In this document: positions 22,373-32,949 of the stretch, piece after piece
Layout of the letters: every line of letters begins with the position of its first letter
Numbering within the stretch: the first letter of the stretch is position 1
Origin: Bugulina stolonifera
Lineage: Eukaryota > Bryozoa > Gymnolaemata > Cheilostomatida > Bugulidae
Assembly (NCBI GenBank): GCA_935421135.1
Contig: OW285191.1
Span: 5,465,504 to 5,529,503 of the forward strand
Direction: 5' to 3'
DNA: 64,000 nt
The notes under the pieces: generated by a model
Seen by the model: the letters and a program-made list of their open reading frames with translations, nothing else
Database searches by the model: none
What the model was told of the DNA's origin: nothing
Translations under genes and position numbers: made by a program

Positions 22373-25300
22373 CTACATGTGTGTCGAATAGCAGGTGTCA
22401 TTTTCATATTGGATGTATCCAGCATTCGCATCTTCTTCAAGTAAATAACAAACAATGACACCAGTGACAGAAGGATAAATGGTGAACCGTTGACATCTAG
22501 GCGCTTGCTTAGTGCAATAATAAGCACATTGCTCCACTGAACTTACTTCAAGTTTTTTGAAGACATACTTATTACAGAAATGGCCAGTCAGTGCCTTGTA
22601 ACTAAACTTGAAGGTTGTGTAATAAAAACTTTTGTCTCCACAGCTATAGAGAATGAGACTGTGAGAGTTGGGTACTACAGTCAGCTGATCAAAACGACCT
22701 GTAAGGTCAGTACCTAAGTCCAGGTTATGAATCATGAGATTTCCAGGTTCAATAGAACCTTTAATATTATCATAGTACAGATAATATACTGCGCCATTAA
22801 TAATAATGATTGGCCAACCATTAAAAAAATGTATTCTAGAGAGGTAAGTGGAACAGCTTCCAACACAATCATAGAAGTGTTGTTTATTGGAATACACATC
22901 TTCGGTGTTCATCACCTTTAAATAATATCTAGAAACATGATTCATGTCGGTCGTAGAGTTTTGGACATGCATCTGTGGATAGTAAAATATGTTACTGCTA
23001 TCAGGTACCAAAGTAGATGCAGTTCCAAACTGACTAAACTCATGAGCTTCTATCCAATCAAAGTAAAGATGTAGAAATACCTGGTAGAACCTGTTTTTAA
23101 ACTGAGCATAACAATTCACTATCAATCTGAGATGAGACGATAATTGTGTTATAACGATGCTTCTAGGGAATTCTAACTTGATGTCATTTACGTCTTTATA
23201 TGTTTTAATCTCCACCATGTTAGTGAACGGATGGGTGTCGGAGGAAACATCACAATGACCGATTGTATGCTGATTTCCTTCACCATTACCATACAAAATG
23301 GAGTCCAACTCTAAAATTTTCATGCAGTGTTCTTTGGGCTCTGTTACTAAAATACTCCGTTTACCGAATACATCAGATGAATCTCTCACTTTAGTAAAGT
23401 TTACAAATACAATGTGACTAATAGATGTAAAAATAAATGTATTATTCTGATAAGAACAACCTTGTAGAGGTACACCAGCTATTACTTTACAGTCTCCATG
23501 GTGATTGATAACCAGTAGTTGTTGGGATGTAGCTGCAAGTAGTTTAGTAGAATCTAGTGAATGTTGTATAAAGGATATGATGTCGCTAGGGATGTCATCA
23601 ACATGGACGCGTCTGGTGTAGACTACAGCTGGTTGGGCATCTGGGTAAACTGACACTTTAGTATTGGCATTACCTAAAGCGATAACAGAGTATGTACAGG
23701 TAAATTAGATAATGAAGATAATAATAATGCAATAGTAATGCTAAGTATACATGTATTATACATGTACATTGTACAATGTATAATACAGCATACAATGTTA
23801 TATAAATTATATCTATGTATGAAATTATCTGATCATCCTCTATCCCTGCCAAAAAAAGCCATGTCACCTGAGCCTTTCTCACAGGGAGTTGGCCAGCACT
23901 GGCACCTGGCAGTGCAAGCTGCAAGGGGCTAGTCAAGCCATAAGCCGGTGAGTTTATGAAATTATATGATCATACTACAACGCAATATCATGTGCACATG
24001 CTCACGCACACATATATGAGTATATAATGCTATATATACATGTACATGTACAATCACATGGCACCAAATACATTTGTACATGTAATTCACAATAAGGATG
24101 ACACATTAATTGACAAAATCCCAGAGCTATTTGTCTATGTATTAAGAGTAAAAATGCAAGGTAAAAGCTGTTAGTAAATACCAACTTGCATATTTAGACC
24201 AGCTCTGTATAAATTGGCATTCCATTTTACAGAGTTGCTCTTTCTCCTAAGACTTGATGTAAAACGACTAATGATTGGTCAATGTACAGTGCAGTTTATA
24301 TTTGCTAGCTGCATGTAGATGTCTACAGATTTGAAAGAGATGCTAATGTAACTAAACAATATAATTGCACTGGAAGTACATGTATTTATGTAACCAGCAA
24401 ACTATCATCCTCTATAAAAATCTTAGTCACTAGTACTAGCTTGGGCTAGTTTACAATATTTTCAAAAAAGATGTTGATTTTTAACAGCAGCTAACAAAGA
24501 GATGATTTCATCATTTGTATTATTGTTTGTGAATACCATAATGAATGTCAGTAGTATAGTCAGTGCAGATCTGCACAGACACCCGGTCATTTCCGCGTCT
24601 TATTAGCCCTAGATCCAAAAACTCCCCGGGCGGACGACCACCCCACCCGTCCTCTCGCCCCCTCCCTTTCCCTAAACCTCACTCTATGTGCAAAGCCCTA
24701 GAACCTACCCCCCGATCGCGGGTGGGGTTTCAAAAACCTCATCGGCTGTTCCGTAGAACCCAGTCTAAAGAGCAAACCCCTCGCCCGGTCCCACGGCTCG
24801 GGCGAGGGGGCGCGCGCGTACGCGCGCGCTCCCCCCGCCCCGCGAACCCCACCCGTCCTCCCTCCACCCGTCCCCGCCCCTCCCCACCCCTCCCCACCCC
24901 AAACCCCTCCGCCTCGCCCTCCGCCTCGCTGCGGTTCTCGTTCGCGAGTCCAGCCGTGGCCCCACGCCGCCGTCCCCCGCCCATCCCCCGCCCCTCCCCC
25001 GCTCTCCCGCCCCAACGACCCGTCGCTACCCTCGCGGGCGGACCGTCGGCTGGAGTAGGGTGAAGCGAAGGAAAATACGGGTTAGAGTAATGGTGTGTGA
25101 TGTATTCTAGAATAGATGATATACGACCATGAAAAATATGAGTCGGGGTAATGATACGCGAGTTTGTTTTAATTTTCAATACGTTTGAGAGTAATAATAT
25201 AAAACTAAGTGATAAAAAGCCTGATACACAACTATGAAAAATATGAGTAAGGGTAATGATACACGAGTTTGTTTTAATTTTCAATACGTTTGAGAGTAAT

Positions 25301-28300
25301 AATATAAAACTAAGTGATAAAAACCGATATACGACTATGAAGAATATGAGTAAGGCTAACGATACACGAGTTTGAGAGTAATAATATGAAATCAATTGAT
25401 AAGTAGACACGAATGAGTGTGAATGACAAAAGTTTTTGCCTCAAAACTGTGCAGTGGCGGGGAGGAGACGCTCGCCGAGGATGGAGTCTAGAATGGCACA
25501 ATCGTAGAATGTTCTCCCGCTCTTGGAAGTCTTCTGTCCCTTGTACACCATCACGGAGGGGAGGAGGTCTTTCATCGAAACTGCCAGACGTCCCGGAAGG
25601 AAGACCTCTCCCTTTCTTTCTTCGTTTCCAATCCGACACTCGTAGGTGGCAATGGAGTTGCTCGCATTATCACCATCACCGCATCTTGGGACGTAAGCGG
25701 GTCGGAGCGCGGTCACCACCAGCACAGAACCAACGGGGAATGAAGATAGCGTTTGCACTCGAAAAAATTCTTCCAACTGGGCCAAGGTCTTCTTTCTCAA
25801 GTCACCGGCCAGCTTTTTCATGGCTGCTCCTGGCAGGGAGCACACGCTCTCGATACGGTTGAATGTGTTTTGTCCTTTAGCGGTCTCCTGCTGTCCCAAG
25901 TACACCATGATCCTAGGTGGAAGGGTAAGGTCCTTTAGCTCCTCTTCTTTGACATCCGCTAGCTTGGGCATGGCGTGACGAATGTTGGTGTGAAAGCTGA
26001 TGCAATGTCTCATCCCCTTGTCATCCACATAGCTTGCCCTGGCTAAGAATGCTTTTCCGAATGCCGTTTCAACCACCGAACCTCCACTCACTTCTAGCAC
26101 AGTTCCTGGCTCTAGCTCTGACAACTTCACCGTTGTCTGCAGAGAGCTCCTCTTCTCCGCTCCCATGCTCCTACAATAACGAAAGTGGTGTATATAGATT
26201 CGACAAAGTGGTTAAACGGGAGAAAGATAGTACGGTAATTTATAGATATACGAACAGGGCTACTTACATTAGGGTTGCCGCCACTGCACGAGCTTTCTCC
26301 AGGCTTAGTCCCCCGCTCTTTTTCTTCCCCTTGCAAGGGGACTTGGTAGCTTTTTTTCCCTTCGTCGTCGTCTCACCACCATCCATTTCTTCCGTAGCCG
26401 TATCGGCTCCGTGGCCATCATCATCATCATCATCTGATATTACAATCACCTGGGATTTCTTCTTTTTCTTAGCACAGATTTCATCTCCTTTTGGGTTCTT
26501 CCTCTTCTTGGTTGTTGTGGTCTCGCCCCTATCCGAGGCCCGCTCCGGGGAGGACGGAGAGTCCGCCATGTTAGAAAGATCCTTTCGGGCAAGACTCCCC
26601 ACTCCTATTATTTTCCCCTTCTTCCGTGCCTCTTTTAACGCATCCACCTCTTCTTTCCTCTTCTGACTGCACTCTTCTTCTTCAATAATTCCATCCATTT
26701 GTGAGTCCGTTAAGCCCGCAAATAGCTCTTCTTGGTTTTGGACTATGTTGTCAGTATCCATTGATAATGTACTATTGTAGTAGTGTAGCTGTACAGTAGT
26801 GATGTGCTGAACTTTGAATGCTGAGACTGTGATCCCACTCTCCCTTTATACAACTGCTCATTTCTTGACTCCTCCCTTTTTTTTATCCAATCTCGATGCA
26901 TCCCGATGCATCCCGATGTGAATCCGAAGCTTCCCGATGCATCCCGATGTGATTCCGAAGCTTCCCGATGCATCCCGATGTGATTCCGAAGCTTCCCGAT
27001 GCATCCCGATGTGATTCCGAAGCTTCCCGATGTATCCCGATGTGTCCCGATGTGTCAATTCACATCGGGGTGCATCGGGATGCATCGGGAGGCTTCGGAA
27101 TCACATCGGGATGCATCGGGAAGCTTCGGATTGACATCGGGATGCATCGGGAAGCTTCGGAATCACATCGGGATGCATCGGGAAGCTTCGGATTCACATC
27201 GGGATGCATCGGGAAGCTTCGGAATCACATCGGGATGCATCGGGAAGCTTCGGATTCACATCGGGATGCATCGGGAAGCTTCGGAATCACATCGGGATGC
27301 ATCGGGAAGCTTCGGAATCACATCGGGATGCATCGGGAAGCTTCGGAATCACATCGGGGTGCATCGGGAGGCTTCGGATTCACATCGGGAAGCTTCGGAT
27401 TCACATCGGGGTGCATCGGAAGGCTTCGGATTCACATCGGGAAGCTTCGGATTCACATCGGGGTGGTATTGCCAAGGGTGGGGAAATGGTTAGACTCCGC
27501 CCACTGAATACTACTATTTAAGGTATGAGTTTCTCACTTTAGCAGTATGAACAATCAGCCTCTAGTCAACAGAGTGAGAGTAAACAGAGACAGCTACCTA
27601 CTAGTCAACAAGTAGAACATAAGGTTAGTGTTAAATGGAGTAATTGGCAGCAATTGTGAAGTGTTTATTGTATAAAATGCTATCAAGCTAAAAAATGACT
27701 CACACCCTACTGCTATATATTTTTATAAGGAGACTAAACAGAGACACCTACCTTCTAGCCAGCACATGATCAGCAGAGATGTCAACAAGTGAAAAAGAAG
27801 GTTAGTGCTAAATGAGGTATTTGGTAGCAATTGTGGATTGTTTATTGTTTATGTAGTGTGAAGTAAAAGAATAATAACTTACACCCTACCATTTTTTTTA
27901 TAGGGGGAGAGACCTCTCGTCAGGTCGAGCACACCTGTCAACTATGCGGTCTGGTTCTCAGAACAGCGTTTTCTCTAGACAGGCACACGAAGAGAATGCA
28001 TGCACAGGCTCACCCGCACAAGTGCCCCGTTTGTGGCGGATGTTTTGATGGGAGGAGAAAGCTAGGTCATCACATGAGGCGATTTCATAGCGAGGGTAAG
28101 GTGGAAAAAGATGAGGGAGGTGCAGAGAAGTTTGATGATGTTTTCTGGTCTAAACCGCCAACAGCTGAAGAGGGGGATGAGATGGGGGTGCTACTAGCCC
28201 GCTATTGGAGCTCCATCAGGTCCGCAATACACTCTCGTCCCGTGGAAGATATTCTCAATGTTCGAGTGTGGAGAGGGGAAGGTGAAGACGAAGGAGATGA

Positions 28301-31300
28301 AAAGGTGTGGACTAAGTTGAGAGCAATGTGGAAGAGAGTGCCTTGTACTGTGAAGATTAACTGTAGCGCTGGAGTCATCCTCGAGCATAAGACCAGTGGA
28401 GAGTTGCGCTACTTTCACTCATCGAGCAACAATGCCGCATTCTTCCCCAAACCAAGACTGATCAGAACAGAGAATGAGATGAGAGAGTTTTGCGAATCTG
28501 TGCAGGAGCTCGACTTGAGAGAGAGGTCAGCACAAAGGAGACCGAATACCGCTTGGGCTTTACGTCACATTGCGAATCTGACATTCTACATCTATAAACT
28601 CCTAGAGATTGGCAAGGTGGGCGGTGTAGTGAGCAAACTCCCAGACTACATACTTAACAACCGACACGTGATAGCACTAGACATAGACTTTTGGGCTAGA
28701 GGAGGTGCGCGTCCCTACTCAGACAACTTGTGTTTCTTTAGATGCTTGGCCATGATGTATGACTGTAACTGCGACCAAAAGAAGGGATGTCGTTGCCGTC
28801 GCCCCTCTTGCACCACAACACATCGCTTATTTAAACAATACATGAGACAAACTAAATCTTCTTCCCCACCCTCATCAACTTTGTCAGACTTCCCCGGGGT
28901 GGACTCGAGTGATCTACTGGCCTTGGAAGATCATTTTGACGTATCTATAATAGTCTTCTGTCTAACTGATGAGGAGGTAGCTCCGATAGTTTGGTCATCC
29001 GGGGCACGAAACAAAGCCCATAAACTCTTCGTCAACATGTACGAAAAACACTTCAGCTGGATAAAGAATGTTGATTCGTTTGCCAGATGTTTCACCTGCA
29101 AGCTGTGCAATAGCGCGTTTACACGCTTGTCCAGCCTACGACGACACAAGTGCTCGCCAGAAGAAGCATCGGTGTTCGTTTTCCCTGGTGGAACGTTTGG
29201 ACCCCCGCCAACCATATTCACAAAACTCAAGCGAGTGGCAGGAATAGAGGTGGTGAACCCCGACCTCTTATACTACCCCTACTATATCACCTATGATATC
29301 GAATGCTTCATGCCAAAAGACAACCTACCAACTAACACCACCACGATGACTTTTAGTGCAAGACACGAGCTACTGAGCATATCCGCGTGTTCTAACGTCC
29401 CGGGGTTTGAGCGAGCCAAGTGTTTTGTGAGGAGCGTCGACAGCAAGGATGGGACGAAGTGCATTCGTCAATTCGTCCAATACATAGCAAAGATTGCTGA
29501 CGTGGCAGGAGATTTGTTCGGAGAAAGATTCCAGGATGTACGCGAGCGACTCTCTACCTTCCTCGCGGATCGGGCGGATAGAGAAGAGGCCTTTGCTGAC
29601 GACAAGTTCTCTAACGTCTCGACTTACAGGGTGAAGTCCGGTCTCTCCGGATTAGAAAGAGAATTAGAACAGCACATCTCCAGCGTTCCGGTGGTCGGCT
29701 TCAACTCGCAAAAGTATGACCTAAATATACTAAAGGGGCCTTTACTTCGCTCTCTACAAGAGGAGGAGGGAGAAGATTTTGTTTTCATCGTTAAGCGTGT
29801 TAACAGTATGTCCTGCGTGGAGAGTAGACGTTTTAGATTCCTTGACATATGCAACTTTATCGCACCAGGCTTCAACTACTCAAAATACTTGAAGGCATTT
29901 GGCGTGTCAGAGAGTAAGGGATTCTTTCCTTACGACTGGGTAGATTCCCTGAGAAGGTTGGATCATCACGGACTCCCTCCCCGAGAGAGTTTTTTCAACT
30001 CGCTGACTCAGCAAGAATTGAGCCAGCAAGATTATCACCACTGTCAGCTCGTGTGGGAAAGAGAGAACATGGAAACGTTCAGGGATTTCCTCATCTGGTA
30101 CAACAACCTCGATGTGGCCCCATTCATCGAGGCCATTGCACGTCAGAGCTCTATCTATCGACAAAAGGGTATTGATATGTTGAAATCTGCAATCTCGCTT
30201 CCAGGCTTGGCTATCAGATGGTTGTTTATGGAGGTGGAGGCCCGACCTTACGGCTACTCTCCTCCGCAAGCCGCTCTCCCGCTGCATAGGTTAATGTCTC
30301 TCCGAGGCGAACTTTGCAACTCACAACCCATATGTCTGTTCGATGAGGAGAGCAAAAGTCTGTACCACACTCTCCGTGATAACCTCGTGGGAGGGCCAAG
30401 CATCATCTTTCACAGACACCATGAAGTTGGAGTGACCTCTATTCGAGAGAAGATTTATGGCACATCCGCAAAACCCTGTAGGTCCATTCTGGGAGTCGAT
30501 GCCAACGCTCTCTACCTATACTGCATGATGGGGAATATGCCTACGGGTTATCCCAGGCGGAGGCTAGAGAGCCGAGGCTTTGCTCTGGAACCCGTTAAAA
30601 AGTTCAGCAAAGTGGCGCATGGATGGTTAGAGTTCCAATCGTGGAAGAGAGGAGAGGTCATCCTTCACCAACAGAATGGAGGAGAAATGAGGATAGGCTG
30701 TCACAACCTACCGGTGGATGGTTATAGCGAACAGAGTCGGACTGTGTACCAATTCCACGGTTGCTACTGGCACGGACACGAGTGCGAGCTAGGAGGGAAT
30801 GGAAAAGGTGTCAGAAACATGACGAATGAAGAGCTCCGGGTGGACACTGCGAGGAAAGAAGATTACATCAAGGCTCTAGGCTATAAGCTCATCACCACTC
30901 GGGAGTGTGAGTGGGGAGCGCGAGTTCGTTCGGATGAAGAGGTTAGGACATTTCTCTCCGTCTTCTTTTCTTCTCTCTATCCAGAGAGGGGTTGTGTCAA
31001 CCTCGATAAAATAATCAACAGTATTCGTAGTGGAGAGTACTACGGTTTAGTGGAGTGTGACATTTCCGTACCCGAAGAGCTAAAAGCGAAGTTCTCTGAG
31101 ATGGCACCTATTTTCAAGAATATAAATGTGGGAAGAGAACACCTTAGCGAACACATGCGCGCTTTTGCCAAACAGAACGGATTCTTGAAGAGACCTCAGC
31201 GAATGCTCGTGGGGAGTCTTTTTGGCGAGCGAATCACACTACTCACCGATCTGGCTAGATGGTATCTAGATCAAGGTTTGATAATTACCAGGGTCTATCA

Positions 31301-32518
31301 GTTTGTTCACTTTATCCCACGACCCGTCTTCAAAGACTTTGGTTCTTCGGTCTCAGACGCAAGGAGAGGGGGAGATCTGGACCCTGATCTGGCCCTCTTG
31401 GCCAGCACCAGCAAGCTCGTTGGGAATTCAGCCTACGGAAAGACCATAACAAATAAAGAGAAACATAAGACTGTCAAGTATGTAGAGACAGTAGAGGGGG
31501 CGGCCGTCAAAGTGAGGAGTAGGCACTTTTCTAGTCTCAACGAAGTCGATGAAAACTACTTTGAGATAGAGCTTCACAAGAAAAAGGTAAGTGTTGACAA
31601 TCTTTCTTACTTTGACTCTTGGTTTGACAAAACTTTTTCCGAGTGGAAGGGTGAACTTTCTCTCTCTCTCTCTCTCTCTCTTTCTTTTAGATTCGAATGG
31701 ATGTTCCATCCGTCGTAGGATTCGTCATCCTCCAGAGAGCCAAGTTGAGGATGCTAGAGTTCTACTACGACTTTATGGATAGGTGAGTAGAACTAGACTA
31801 TACAAAGATTTTATCAAATCCTTTTCTATTTATTCTTCGGTGTCAGCAACCTCTAACTCGCCCGATTTATTTTCACAGATTCGTCAGCAGAGAGGACTTT
31901 GAGTACGTAGAAATGGATACGGATAGCGCTTACATGGCCCTGAGTGCTCGCAATATAGATGAGGTCATCCGAAAAGATAAAAAAGAAGAGTTCTACAGAG
32001 AGTATGGTAAATGGTTTCCCAGACCCTTCTGCGATAGCCACAAGGGAGACTTTATCACAACCAAGGTGCTCGGGCAAGAGTGGGAGATGAGGGAATGTTG
32101 TGAGAAGGTGCAGCGATACGAAACACGAACCCCTGGTCTGTTTAAGGAGGAGTTTCGGGGGAAGGGGGTCATCGCGCTCAACTCAAAAACTTACTTTTGT
32201 TGGTCCGCTGACGGCGATAGCAAGTTTAGTAGCAAAGGACTAAATAAAAGAGGAAACACCCTAACCAAAGAGAAGTTCCTCTCCGTGCTCAAAACAGGGG
32301 AGTCGGTGAGAGGAGACAATCGGGGTTTTATCAGAAGAGGAAATCAAACGTATAGCTATACCCAGCTAAAGACCGGACTCACCTACTTCTACGGTAAGCG
32401 GAAGGTTGCGGAAGACGGGGTGAGTACGAGTCCTATAGAATGTTAGTACTGATTTCTCGGAGATGAGACTACTTCATTCGATAAATCGGAGAGTAAACGA
32501 ACAGTGCATCATAACCCT

Positions 32519-32555
<37 letters not shown>

Positions 32556-32904
32556 ATAATTTTTTTTCACATTCACTCTCTATTGTAAGGGGTCTCCGTC
32601 CTCAAAACGGAGGGTTTACCGGTTGTAGCCTTAAAACCGAGCAATAAAACACTAGCTAATACATTAAAAACCATTTACCTCTCCAAACCAAAGGGGTAGA
32701 CGGTACTAGCGCAGCTTCCGCTCATACTCACCCCTTATCAGTTCACATTTCTTCTATTGTCTTCATTCGTAGGTGGGGGGTGACATCGCACGCGCACGAT
32801 GCGCTCTCTCCCTATCGGAGTTTGCTACCCGGGGGAAAGTGGACGCGGTGGTCAAAGAAATTGGTGGCGACTCAACGACATCATCGTAGAGGCGGGTCTA
32901 TTTG

Positions 32905-32949
<45 letters not shown>

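Noticed and set aside
24563..25063. Proline/arginine-rich and glycine-rich frames in the terminal inverted repeats (also 33437-33931)
   Set aside because: Extreme GC content removes stops in all frames. The frames differ between the two repeats by frameshifting indels, which a real gene would not tolerate.
26858..27521. Repeated Gly/Ser/His-rich frames on both strands, and a CRISPR-like look of the 31-bp array
   Set aside because: The frames follow from a stop-free 31-bp unit. The units are contiguous, without spacers, and inverted at the centre, so it is neither a protein gene nor a CRISPR array.
32415..32425. Possible splice donor GTGAGT near the end of the polymerase gene, leading to a further exon at 32774
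   Set aside because: The unspliced reading gives the C-terminal EDGVSTSP ending typical of the family, followed by a stop and AATAAA. The alternative would remove it.
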